From the NCBI GenBank assembly GCA_035539175.1, contig DATLIY010000012.1:1-64000 (forward strand): 64,000 bases of DNA, read 5' to 3'. The notes under the pieces were generated by a model, which was given only the letters and a program-made list of their open reading frames with translations, was not told where the DNA came from and did not search any database. This DNA comes from Acidisarcina sp. GTDB lineage: Bacteria > Acidobacteriota > Terriglobia > Terriglobales > Acidobacteriaceae. Position 1 is the stretch's first letter, and each line of letters opens with the position of its first letter. This document shows, in pieces, positions 7,442 to 14,110 of the stretch. Made by a program: the position numbers and the translations under genes.

Positions 7442-8124
7442 CTCCCGGCACTCCCCAGCAACGCCAGCAGAGCGAGCTTCTTGTCTGCCTCGGTTAACCC
7501 GGCCCACATGGCATCGAGCCGTTGGCCCACAGGTCCGCGCTGCGGCGCGAGGGGCAGATCATCGACAGCACGCTCCGTGGGATCAGCAGCCATTGCACAT
7601 TGTTCTGCGGATTTCTTCACGACCGCGGATTCCTTCACGACCGCGGATTCCTTCACGACTGCGGATTCCTTCACGACCGCGGATTCCTTCAGCTTGGAAA
7701 CTCCAGCCCTCGCGCGGATGTAATAGATAGATCCGTCGGACAGGCCATACTTACGCGCCAGCTTTGCACCCGGCGTATCCGGATGTTCGGCGAGGATTGC
7801 TTCCTTCACCTTTTGCGCTATTCTCGCGCCCTTCGGCTTAGTCGTCTTGATTCCCATTTCTTCTCCCTGAGTATTGCCAACCCCATGATCGTCGCCTGGC
7901 GCATCCCCTCCGTGGGTCGCGGGCGGTGCGCTTAACGCCTCGCCAAAGATGTCCACGGGTATGGCACCCGCCTGCTTCTTCTTTTCCACGCGATCGAACG
8001 AGCAAGGCTCACAATCTGCGCACTCCATGCATAGCGCCTGCCCATCCACAAAGATCTGCGCCTGGCAAACATGCCCACGCTGCAGACAATCCACGCACGC
8101 CTCGCGCGCAGTCGGCCTTGTCAT
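7438..8124 (-). CDS. Phage DNA-binding protein with Cys cluster, HTH and KESAVV repeats
   Basis: A 228-residue protein. The N-terminus has a Cys cluster (CVDCLQRGHVCQAQ, then CMECADCEPCSF, within residues 10-42) that could bind zinc. A helix-turn-helix segment follows (PGAKLARKYGLSDGSIYYIR, about residues 116-136). After it come four tandem copies of a six-residue unit KESAVV, coded by an 18-bp DNA repeat. The C-terminus is helical. It overlaps both neighbours by four bases. A regulatory role in the phage early operon is likely, but no family name is clear. Confidence 0.65.
   Translation of the reverse strand: MTRPTAREACVDCLQRGHVCQAQIFVDGQALCMECADCEPCSFDRVEKKKQAGAIPVDIFGEALSAPPATHGGDAPGDDHGVGNTQGEEMGIKTTKPKGARIAQKVKEAILAEHPDTPGAKLARKYGLSDGSIYYIRARAGVSKLKESAVVKESAVVKESAVVKESAVVKKSAEQCAMAADPTERAVDDLPLAPQRGPVGQRLDAMWAGLTEADKKLALLALLGSAGR
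7613..7684. repeat. Four tandem 18-bp repeats inside the HTH gene
   Basis: Four units of TCCTTCACGACCGCGGAT run head to tail at 7613-7630, 7631-7648, 7649-7666 and 7667-7684, with one base difference each in the first and third. Each encodes the six-residue unit KESAVV (minus strand). Copy number can change without altering the frame, so this may vary between related phages. Confidence 0.9.
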
Positions 8125-8594
8125 TGCACTTTCCTTTCCGCCGCTGCGTCGAGCGCGGCTAGGTATCCGTCCATCTCCGCGACTATCTCTTTCCTGCGGG
8201 CGGCGCTCCCAGGGTGCCCATCACGAAGATGCAACCCTATCCACTTCTCATTAAAATCGCGGGTCTTCTGGATGTACTCCCGCAGGTTCTTCAATGGCGT
8301 ATTCGGTTCTGACGTGTATTGCCCGAACCCTACTCCGAGTTGCTCGCTTTCCATCGGCTTGCGAAGTAAATCGCGAATTTCCTCCGCAAGCTCGACAGCC
8401 GACTTCTCCAAGTCTTTGGGCATCAGGAGCACGCAGTGGAACTTTCCGGCGATGTTGACTTGCAGTGCTAGGCAGTCCTTCCATCCCTTTTCCGGGCTGC
8501 CATACTGCGAGCACGTCAAGGCGTGGTGACAGTGCTCGGGCGGGGTAATCACGCGCTCAAGCTCTTTCATAACGTCGATCAGAAACTGGTGCAT
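8121..8594 (-). CDS. Phage protein of unknown function
   Basis: A 157-residue protein beginning MHQFLIDVMKELERVITPPE. It contains CHHALTCSQYGSPEKGWKDC early on and a predominantly charged, helical second half. I do not recognise the family. A clear ribosome-binding site (AAAGGAGAG) precedes the ATG, and a copy of the 57-bp intergenic module ends just upstream (8612-8668). The stop overlaps the start of the next gene (ATGA), so it heads a coupled run of genes into the replication initiator. Confidence 0.7.
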   Translation of the reverse strand: MHQFLIDVMKELERVITPPEHCHHALTCSQYGSPEKGWKDCLALQVNIAGKFHCVLLMPKDLEKSAVELAEEIRDLLRKPMESEQLGVGFGQYTSEPNTPLKNLREYIQKTRDFNEKWIGLHLRDGHPGSAARRKEIVAEMDGYLAALDAAAERKVQ

Positions 8595-8611
8595 TTCTCT
8601 CCTTTTGCCAC

Positions 8612-8668
8612 TACCCTCGTGCCAGCGTTGTTCTGCCGATATACTTGCGCCCCTATCGCGACATTACT
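8612..8668. repeat. 57-bp intergenic module, copy 1
   Basis: This stretch matches 9123-9179 at 52 of 57 positions. It contains a GATATAC core and a TCGCGA palindrome. It fills the space between the stop of the 46-residue frame (8668) and the start of the 157-residue gene. Copy 3 at 9527 repeats its first half. It may be a promoter or operator for the downstream minus-strand gene. Confidence 0.85.
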
Positions 8669-8808
8669 TAATAAGGGCTCGTCTCGTTCCGCTCTTCTTC
8701 AGCGTATTCATCACGTTTTTGAGCACGTTGTAGCCGGTCAATTTCTGCGGCAATTAGCGCCCCCGCGATAGTGAGTTCGCGAATCCAAGAGCCACGGTGT
8801 TTCGCCAC
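8668..8808 (-). CDS. Short frame (46 aa), probably the displaced C-terminal part of the upstream phage gene
   Basis: From a GTG at 8808 the frame reads VAKHRGSWIRELTIAGALIA then AEIDRLQRAQKR and ends at TAA 8668. The phrase AGALIAAEIDRLQR is the usual C-terminus of phage proteins whose N-terminal part reads like the adjoining upstream gene (AAERTRQIDVEGWTPEHDD). The two frames are joined by a -1 shift at a G5 run beside the upstream TAG. It may be reached by a -1 ribosomal shift, by restart at the GTG (TAGTG overlap), or be the result of a one-base deletion. Confidence 0.65.
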   Translation of the reverse strand: MAKHRGSWIRELTIAGALIAAEIDRLQRAQKRDEYAEEERNETSPY

Positions 8809-9110
8809 TAGCCCCCACGGTCAACCCTTACCCATTCGACCCCTGGATGCAGCACTGACACGTCTGTGCCGTCGAGTGCCAATGCAGCGGCTTGGATCGC
8901 CATCACGGCGTCTGTGTGCCTGTCGTCGTGTTCCGGCGTCCAACCTTCGACATCTATCTGCCGCGTGCGCTCAGCCGCGATCAACTCCACACCGCTCATC
9001 GTTTTCGGCATCGGCGGCTTCGGGCATCCACCGCTATAGCCGTGATACTTGAACATCTCTTCGCCTTGCGGCATCGGTTCGCCGCACAGTTCGCATTTCG
9101 TCACTTCCAT
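8808..9110 (-). CDS. Phage protein with Cys motif and AAERxRQxxVEGW motif (N-terminal part)
   Basis: A 100-residue protein starting MEVTKCELCGEPMPQGEEMF. A possible metal-binding Cys pair (CELC, then GGCPKP) opens it, followed by ELIAAERTRQIDVEGWTPEH, a well-known signature of a group of small phage proteins of unknown function. It ends early, at VEWVRVDRGG, where relatives continue into a conserved C-terminal helix; that helix is found in the -1 frame at 8668-8808. A strong ribosome-binding site (AGGAGAAACG) precedes the ATG at 9110. Confidence 0.75.
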   Translation of the reverse strand: MEVTKCELCGEPMPQGEEMFKYHGYSGGCPKPPMPKTMSGVELIAAERTRQIDVEGWTPEHDDRHTDAVMAIQAAALALDGTDVSVLHPGVEWVRVDRGG

Positions 9111-9122
9111 CGTTTCTCCTTG

Positions 9123-9179
9123 TACCCTCGTGCCAGCGTTGTTATTCCGGTATACTTGCGCCCCTGTCGCGACGTTACT
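9123..9179. repeat. 57-bp intergenic module, copy 2
   Basis: The second full copy of the module. It has a GTATAC palindrome near the middle and a GTCGCGAC palindrome near the end. It lies between the stop of the DUF4326 gene (9182) and the ribosome-binding site of the 100-residue gene (start 9110). The placement mirrors copy 1, hugging the stop of the upstream gene and the start of the next. Confidence 0.85.
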
Positions 9180-9181
9180 AA

Positions 9182-9523
9182 TCAGCGATTGGCAAATTCG
9201 ATCAACACGGCCGCATGACACGGCTGATCTGGCGGACAAAAACACATCAAATCTTTCCCCCGCAGTTGCTCCAAATGCTTCCGCATCCACGCTCTCCGGG
9301 AGTCACACTCTGGCCCTTGCCACCAATCCGTATGGCCGGAAAGCCACGATCTGAAGCACTCAACCACCAACTTCCTCGCGCCGGATTCATCCTTGGCGTA
9401 CCCGCTTTCAATAGCGCCAGCGATTGTGAATGGATTTCCCCAAGGGCCGGGACGGGTGACACTCACTGCGCCGGCAGGAGCCTTCCAGCCCTTCGTTCTT
9501 CTGCGTTGAATTCTGATTGGCAT
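9182..9523 (-). CDS. DUF4326-family phage protein
   Basis: A 113-residue protein with the pattern RPGPWGNPFTIAGA near residue 25 and LRGKDLMCFCPPDQPCHAAV near the C-terminus. Both are hallmarks of the DUF4326 family (PF14216), small proteins frequent in phages and plasmids whose biochemical role is not established. The conserved Cys and His residues (CFC, PCH) suggest metal binding. The start ATG at 9523 follows a GAGGGTA sequence that is itself part of the third copy of the intergenic module. Confidence 0.85.
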   Translation of the reverse strand: MPIRIQRRRTKGWKAPAGAVSVTRPGPWGNPFTIAGAIESGYAKDESGARKLVVECFRSWLSGHTDWWQGPECDSRRAWMRKHLEQLRGKDLMCFCPPDQPCHAAVLIEFANR

Positions 9524-9526
9524 ATG

Positions 9527-9552
9527 TACCCTCGTGCCAGCGTTGTTATTCC
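9527..9552. repeat. Intergenic module, partial copy 3
   Basis: These 26 bases match the first part of modules 1 and 2 exactly or nearly so, including CTCGTGCCAGCG. The second half (palindromes) is missing. It lies directly upstream of the DUF4326 start, and on the minus strand it supplies the GAGGG ribosome-binding site. The rest of the gap (9553-9688) shows no supported gene. Confidence 0.8.
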
Positions 9553-9688
9553 CCTAGCGAGCATCCCTTCTATCCGAGTTTGCTGCAGCGGAGCTGGCCC
9601 GCCTGGGGAATGTGGTATCAGCCATTGTTCCGGCCCACCCGCAGCCCGCTGCATCTTCCAGGGTGTCTCGCTCACCCGGGAAACTTGA

Positions 9689-10429
9689 TTACGCGATCAC
9701 CGTGGATTCCGGCAACTCGTACTTGATCCACTTGGTGATGCTCCCGATCGTGTCGAGCTTCCACTTCGCATCAATCTCGTGGAGGACTACAGTCGGGATG
9801 CCGTCTTTGACGTTCTTCATGCGCAGCAGAAATTTCGATTCAACTGGATTCACTTCGCGGAAAGTGCGCCAGGGAATTAGTGACACGCCCTCTGCCGGCA
9901 GCTTGATCGCCTCGCGTGTCACTGCGCCAACCTTCAACACGACGCTCTGCGACATGCCGTCGTCGGCCAGCGCGACTGAATTCTCGGCCGACACGTTCGA
10001 CGCTATCCGCTGTACGAGCACGGCATTCTCGTTGAAGAGAAAGCTCGCACGAAATGCGAGCAGGAAATCTTCCGGGGTGTAGTAGGTGTCAAACCTGAAC
10101 GGGATCTCATCCGCGTGCCGCGCCCGTGCCCAGACGTGACGGCGACCGAAGCTATCCGCCTCCAACGCGACCAGTGCAACGGTGCGATAGTCCTCAATCT
10201 GAACTGCGACCTGCTCCGGAAATCCATCGATGTTCGCCTTGTACGCGTCAACGAATCCCGCGAGCGTACTGACGTTCAAGGTTGGAGCGTCAAACTGCGG
10301 CGGCAGATCGCGGATCGGCGCGCCCAGGGTGCCATCACTCTTGACTGCATACGGCTGCCCGCCAACTTCGCGAACAGGCTCAAACGGCTGCTTTAGCCGC
10401 GCAAATAGATACTCCAATATCTCCTGCAT
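9689..10429 (-). CDS. DUF2303 (YfdQ-like) phage protein, putative
   Basis: A 246-residue protein. It contains LNVSTLAGFVDAYKANIDGF (about residue 52) and AVQIEDYRTVALVALEADSF, then a C-terminal region with IPWRTFREVNPVESKFLLRM. The arrangement resembles the DUF2303 / YfdQ family (PF10065) of phage and prophage proteins of unknown function, which often sit in early regions. No signal or membrane segment is visible. It is 44 bases downstream of the 124-residue gene, also a known partner in such regions. The family call rests on overall pattern only. Confidence 0.6.
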   Translation of the reverse strand: MQEILEYLFARLKQPFEPVREVGGQPYAVKSDGTLGAPIRDLPPQFDAPTLNVSTLAGFVDAYKANIDGFPEQVAVQIEDYRTVALVALEADSFGRRHVWARARHADEIPFRFDTYYTPEDFLLAFRASFLFNENAVLVQRIASNVSAENSVALADDGMSQSVVLKVGAVTREAIKLPAEGVSLIPWRTFREVNPVESKFLLRMKNVKDGIPTVVLHEIDAKWKLDTIGSITKWIKYELPESTVIA

Positions 10430-10473
10430 GTTTCCTCTCTTTCAGTTGCACCACGTTGCACCGCGTAACAGCA

Positions 10474-10848
10474 CTACTTACCAGCCGGAGTGAACTGCAA
10501 TGGCTTCGGAGCCTCGACCGGCCTGGGAGGAGTAAAGAAGCTGAGCTGGCGCGGATCGGAGTTGAGCGCATACAGTCCGCCGTCCTTGTCCTGCCCAAGA
10601 AAGATCCGCGAGGTGTTCGGTGTGATCGACGACAGCTTCGCGACACAGGTAAACTGCGTGTCGATCTGGACGCGATCCTCTTTTGGCCTCAGCTCCAGGC
10701 GCAACACAATTTCGCGCTTCGCAGTTGCCGAGGTAGTCGGATCGGCTATGTTGGCGAGTACTTCCCTCAGTTTCAAATCAAAGGCTTCGACGAGAGCGCC
10801 ATCGGAGACGTTCCCAATATTGATCGTGATCAATTCCTCAGCAGCCAC
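10474..10848 (-). CDS. Putative phage replication-terminator-like protein
   Basis: A 124-residue protein starting MAAEELITINIGNVSDGALV and continuing AFDLKLREVLANIADP, then REIVLRLELRPKEDR. Proteins with this INIGN-x2-xGALVE opening and NIADPNT segment are often annotated replication terminator protein in phage early regions, though experimental support is thin. It lies directly upstream of the DUF2303-like gene, the common arrangement. No membrane segment or signal is seen. Confidence 0.6.
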   Translation of the reverse strand: MAAEELITINIGNVSDGALVEAFDLKLREVLANIADPTTSATAKREIVLRLELRPKEDRVQIDTQFTCVAKLSSITPNTSRIFLGQDKDGGLYALNSDPRQLSFFTPPRPVEAPKPLQFTPAGK

Positions 10849-10872
10849 GTATTCCCCTTTCCGCGAGACGAC

Positions 10873-11205
10873 TTAAAACAAATGTGAAAACAACAGATGC
10901 AGCGCCCACCGCGCCGCCGTTATAGCGATCGACCAGATAGCGGCGCCCACCGCACCACAGACAAGCGCCGTCACGAGGACAGTTCCATCCATGCCGGAAT
11001 CGTCCTCGACCGCGGCGACGATCTTTACTCGAGGTAGAGAGCCAAACAAAGAATCCATGCGCGTGGAGACCAACTCGCGCTCAGCATACGTCGCCTCCAT
11101 CTCCGCCTCGCGCCGTGCGCACTGGTCGCAGTAGTTCACCGACCAGGTAAGGTCTCCGCATCCCGGACAGATCCGTAGCGAACCAACCACCGAATGAGCA
11201 TTCAT
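10873..11205 (-). CDS. Small phage membrane protein with N-terminal zinc ribbon
   Basis: A 110-residue protein with a CxxC-x10-CxxC motif near the start (CPGCGDLTWSVNYCDQC, residues 13-29), a charged helical middle, and a C-terminal hydrophobic stretch (VLVTALVCGAVGAAIWSIAI, about 77-96). It is probably anchored in the inner membrane by its C-terminus with the zinc ribbon in the cytoplasm. The start overlaps the upstream stop (ATGA). Family and function are unknown. Confidence 0.65.
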   Translation of the reverse strand: MNAHSVVGSLRICPGCGDLTWSVNYCDQCARREAEMEATYAERELVSTRMDSLFGSLPRVKIVAAVEDDSGMDGTVLVTALVCGAVGAAIWSIAITAARWALHLLFSHLF

Positions 11206-11510
11206 GCCACACGACCTTTCCGCGACTTAGCCTTCAGGCGATACTGCCGCCGCTTCTCGCGTTGCTCCTCTGCGATCAGTGCGCCGATCTCCGCGGGAGT
11301 CCGCTTTCGCTTCCACTCCGACTCCATGCGCATCCGAGCCGCGTGCTCTTCGTTCCGTGCGCGAATGCACGCCGGAGCGTTGCAGCAGTTACGCGCCTTC
11401 GCAATCCAGACCGGCCCCTCGCTGCGGTGAAAACTACACGGATCCTCCTCGCTGCACCTACAGAATCGGCAGACACCCGGAGGCGCTATCAGCTCCCCCA
11501 TGTGCTTCAT
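11202..11510 (-). CDS. Small Cys-rich basic phage protein
   Basis: A 102-residue protein, MKHMGELIAPPGVCRFCRCS, then EEDPCSFHR and CCNAPACIRARN. The CxxC-x-C...C pattern with EEDPC is shared by many small phage proteins of unknown function and could bind zinc. The C-terminal half is strongly basic and helical (MESEWKRKRTPAEIGA, then EEQREKRRQYRLKAKSRKG), suggesting nucleic-acid binding. I chose the ATG at 11510 because it overlaps the ParB-like stop (ATGA); an earlier start would lie inside that gene. Confidence 0.7.
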   Translation of the reverse strand: MKHMGELIAPPGVCRFCRCSEEDPCSFHRSEGPVWIAKARNCCNAPACIRARNEEHAARMRMESEWKRKRTPAEIGALIAEEQREKRRQYRLKAKSRKGRVA

Positions 11511-13219
11511 TTTTTGCCGCCTTTCTTTCCCGCGGTTTTCTTCGCGGTCGATTGCTTCTTTGGTGCCGCCTTTTTCGCTGGAGCTTTTTTCGCAGGACGC
11601 TTCTGATCGGGCTTTCCACTCACCTGGTTCTCGATCGCCTCGGCGTCGATACCGAGAGATTCCGCTAAGGCCCACAGCTCTCTGCGATCTTTCCCCATAG
11701 CGCGGTTACCCCAATCAGGGATAGCCAGAGGTCCGACTGCGAGGTCGCAGATGTAGCCCTCCAATTCGTCGTCCTTGGATTGCTTCAGTAGCGCAACGAC
11801 CGTATCGTGCCGATGTTTGTCCTCGGCCTGCACCCAGCCGAGGAACTCGGAAAGCTCCCAAACGTTACTTTCCTCAAACAACCGGCTCATGGCCACGCGA
11901 AGCAGCTTCGACCCTTTGGCTTTTCGCCGAATCGCCGCATAAACGGCTTTCCGGATCGGCAACTCAGCGACCAACCACGCCGCCTCTTCGGCCTTCTCGC
12001 GCTTCTGGCGAACCTCCCAGCTTTCCTGCTTTGGCCCAGGAGCGGCCTTCACCGCGGGCGACGTGACTATGTGCGGGTGCACCTTGCATTTCGGATCGAC
12101 GCAAACGTCGAGCAGCTCGCCTTCGTCCGTAATGCCTTTCTGCACGCTGCCACACTCGCCAGGCTTAGCCGAGAGCCACTGGCCTTTCTTGTAGCTCTTC
12201 TGCCCCTCGCGCACGCCCATGTAATTGGCCTGCATCGAAAGCTTCAGGAGCGGCTTGCCCGATTTCTCTGCGGCCTCGGCAGTGATATGGATGAAGGTTT
12301 TCTTCTTTTCCGAGAAGCAGTCAGGATCAGTGCACACATCGGCCTGCGCCGTCAGATCGGCGAAGAGCGCCTGGTCTGCCCCGGTCCTCTTCGGGCAATC
12401 CACGCATGCACCCGCGACGGGATGCATGTTCTGCGCATCCAGCGGCCACGGCGCCGACTTCAGATCGAGCAGAATGTGATCCTCGATCCAGGCGCGTAGG
12501 ACCCGCTCCGAGATTGGCTCGAACGCATCGCAGTAATCGTCCGGCGACTTGCCTTGCGCGATCATCTTGGCGCGGCCAGATTCAGCGTCACGCTTTTCTT
12601 CGCGGACTTCGTTGATTACGTCTGGCAACATCTTGCCAGCGTTGTGCATGTTCAAGGCGCGATGCGTCGCCTGTACCTGCTGCTGCGGCGTCAGCTTCGC
12701 AATCAACAGCGCCGCGCCGAATGCGATCAGCCCCTCGCGCGCACATTCTCGAGCCTCGGGGATCAGCTCCAACAACCGGCGACGCGATCGCACATAGGCC
12801 GCCGGCTTTCCTACTTTGTGTGCCAGGGCGTCGTCTGGAATAACCAGACCCTCATCCGCCGCGCGCTGGATGAGCATCTCGTAGGCCTCAGCCTCCTCCA
12901 TCGGGCTAAGATCGGCGCGCTGCAGGTTTTCCACGAGCTGCAGCTCGCGCGCATCAGCATCGTTCAGCTCGCGGACGATTGCGGGAACCGTATCGAGACC
13001 CAACATTTTCGCCGCACGCCAGCGACGCTCGCCGCCTAGAATTTCGTACCCGTCACCCAGAGGCCGCAGCTGCAGCGGGACCTTGATGCCGCCGCTCTGT
13101 ATAGACTCGGCCAGCTCACGTAGCTGCGACTCATCAATGGACTTGCGCGGGTTTGTGGGCGAGGGAACAATCAGCGCGACGGGTATTTGCCGTACCTGCA
13201 GATCGATCGTGGTGGTCAT
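11507..13219 (-). CDS. ParB/RepB-like protein of the phage early region
   Basis: A 570-residue protein. The N-terminal ParB domain is clear: IVPSPTNPRKSIDESQLREL, then GYEILGGERRWRAAKMLG and VENLQRADLSPMEEAEAY; the box GERRWRAA is the CTP-binding motif of ParB. A KorB-type helix-turn-helix follows. The middle carries a Cys-rich region (CVDCPKRTGADQALFA, then VCTDPDCFSEKK). The C-terminus is a Lys/Ala/Pro-rich tail (PAKKAPAKKAAPKKQ). No ParA is next to it, so it may be a regulator or DNA-organising protein, not a partition system. Confidence 0.85.
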   Translation of the reverse strand: MTTTIDLQVRQIPVALIVPSPTNPRKSIDESQLRELAESIQSGGIKVPLQLRPLGDGYEILGGERRWRAAKMLGLDTVPAIVRELNDADARELQLVENLQRADLSPMEEAEAYEMLIQRAADEGLVIPDDALAHKVGKPAAYVRSRRRLLELIPEARECAREGLIAFGAALLIAKLTPQQQVQATHRALNMHNAGKMLPDVINEVREEKRDAESGRAKMIAQGKSPDDYCDAFEPISERVLRAWIEDHILLDLKSAPWPLDAQNMHPVAGACVDCPKRTGADQALFADLTAQADVCTDPDCFSEKKKTFIHITAEAAEKSGKPLLKLSMQANYMGVREGQKSYKKGQWLSAKPGECGSVQKGITDEGELLDVCVDPKCKVHPHIVTSPAVKAAPGPKQESWEVRQKREKAEEAAWLVAELPIRKAVYAAIRRKAKGSKLLRVAMSRLFEESNVWELSEFLGWVQAEDKHRHDTVVALLKQSKDDELEGYICDLAVGPLAIPDWGNRAMGKDRRELWALAESLGIDAEAIENQVSGKPDQKRPAKKAPAKKAAPKKQSTAKKTAGKKGGKK

Positions 13220-13851
13220 TCCGCACCCCCGCCGATCTCGTTGGTCTGTTGAAATGCCGGCGGCCAGGGCGACACGTCAGCCCGATGATTGCCGCTATGA
13301 CCCTTCTCCTTTTCGCATCGCACAGCGGATCCGAGCACCGGCAACAATGTGCCGCACCTCTCTGGGGCGCCCATCCGGTCGTTGGAATAGCCGTGCAGCC
13401 GCAGGGTACGCTCGACGATCTCCTGGATGGTTTCCACCTGGCGCGGGTCAAATGGGCGCGCGTGCCCCTCAGCACTCGCGCCCGTCGCTCCGGCTGCTTC
13501 GCATTCCTCCTTTTTGCTGGATTCGACTGCAGGGTGGATCCCTTTAGCTGGTTCCGTGGATTGCGTCTGTTTGATGACGAGATCGACAAGATCGAGCACG
13601 CGGCCCGTACGGCAGTGGGAGTAATGCCCACAACCTGGCCACACCTGAACCATTCGACACTCGACACATACGCGGCGATCAGGGCTCCCGATTGAACGGG
13701 TTATATTCCGTTCCGCCAGATCCTTCGCTGCAAAGATCAACTTCGCCAGCGCAATTTGTGTCGCAGCCCATCCTGGACGACGGACTGGCATCTCTTGCCC
13801 GAAATTGGGCGTTTCTAACGATTGCGATTGGATGCTGCGAGAATCATCCAT
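13216..13851 (-). CDS. Phage leader-gene protein of unknown function
   Basis: A 211-residue protein, MDDSRSIQSQSLETPNFGQE, with a Cys-rich central segment (CVECRMVQVWPGCGHYSHC, about residues 62-80) and a second short one (CGTLLPVLGSAVRC) near the C-terminus that resembles zinc-binding sites. I do not recognise the family. The ATG at 13851 is chosen because GGAGAG stands seven bases before it; an upstream ATG at 13887 has no such site. It is the first gene after the tRNA and overlaps the ParB-like start (ATGA). Confidence 0.65.
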   Translation of the reverse strand: MDDSRSIQSQSLETPNFGQEMPVRRPGWAATQIALAKLIFAAKDLAERNITRSIGSPDRRVCVECRMVQVWPGCGHYSHCRTGRVLDLVDLVIKQTQSTEPAKGIHPAVESSKKEECEAAGATGASAEGHARPFDPRQVETIQEIVERTLRLHGYSNDRMGAPERCGTLLPVLGSAVRCEKEKGHSGNHRADVSPWPPAFQQTNEIGGGAE

Positions 13852-13908
13852 TTGCGCTCTCCATAGCGTGAGCGCTCGATACCGCATGAGCGCGAGGCGA
13901 TGGTAGAG

Positions 13909-13955
13909 CTACGGTTGCTGGTCTGAGCTACGCGCATACAACCGTAGGTCAGACC
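13909..13955. repeat. Nested inverted repeats before the first phage gene
   Basis: Two interleaved inverted repeats are present: CTACGGTTG (13909-13917) with CAACCGTAG (13939-13947), and GGTCTGA (13920-13926) with TCAGACC (13949-13955). They lie between the tRNA and the first early gene, the natural place for the early promoter and its operator. The early operon promoter itself is not evident. Confidence 0.6.
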
Positions 13956-14033
13956 CCTCTCACATGCTAAATATGGGAGAGATTCCGGGCAGACTACCAC
14001 CTGTTGCGCTTTGGAGGGTTGTTGCGGTGAAAA

Positions 14034-14110
14034 TGGTGACCCCGGGAAGATTCGAACTTCCGACCTGCGGTTTAGGAAACCGTTGCTCTATCCACCTGAG
14101 CTACGGGGCC
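14034..14110 (-). tRNA. tRNA-Arg (anticodon CCU), CCA encoded
   Basis: The minus strand gives a complete cloverleaf. The acceptor arm is GGCCCCG paired with CGGGGTC (one G-U). The D-arm is GCTC...GAGC, the anticodon loop TTCCTAA gives CCT, and the T-arm is GGAAG TTCGAAT CTTCC. The discriminator A is followed by an encoded CCA. Only the outer pair of the anticodon stem is mismatched. The 3' end faces the phage block, which supports its use as attachment site. Confidence 0.95.

Larger units (their letters stand above)
1..14033 (-). mobile_element. Prophage (integrated phage), right-hand part
   Basis: The block from the window start to the tRNA-Arg gene is coded entirely on the minus strand. 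It carries a recognisable phage order: early and replication genes next to the tRNA, then lysis genes, then HNH nuclease, small terminase, large terminase and portal. Many neighbouring genes overlap by 1 to 4 bases (ATGA, TGATG, TAATG), as in compact phage operons. The boundary is placed at the 3' end of the tRNA, the usual phage integration point. No integrase or repressor is visible here, so the other end must lie outside the window. Whether the phage is functional cannot be judged from this part. Confidence 0.9.

Noticed and set aside
7613-7684. Repeats as a CRISPR array
   Set aside because: Units are 18 bp with no spacers and are coding in frame. The 16-bp repeats at 36517-36564 also have no spacers. 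No cas genes are present.
9463-9675. Minus-strand 70-residue GTG frame running from the DUF2303-like gene end into the DUF4326 gene
   Set aside because: It has no good ribosome-binding site, overlaps the DUF4326 start by 60 bases in another frame, and shows no family-like sequence. A 23-residue frame inside the same gap that ends at copy 3 of the module is likewise too short to support.
13921-13933. CGTAGCTCAG on the minus strand resembling the tRNA D-arm, as an attachment site
   Set aside because: The match is about 10 bases to a universally conserved tRNA element. Integration duplicates would be at the far end of the phage and should match the 3' end of the tRNA.
1-14033. Integrase, repressor, toxin-antitoxin or anti-phage defence genes in the phage block
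   Set aside because: No frame with tyrosine or serine integrase motifs, no CI-like repressor and no toxin-antitoxin pair could be supported. The small RHH-like gene at 5995 has no toxin partner.
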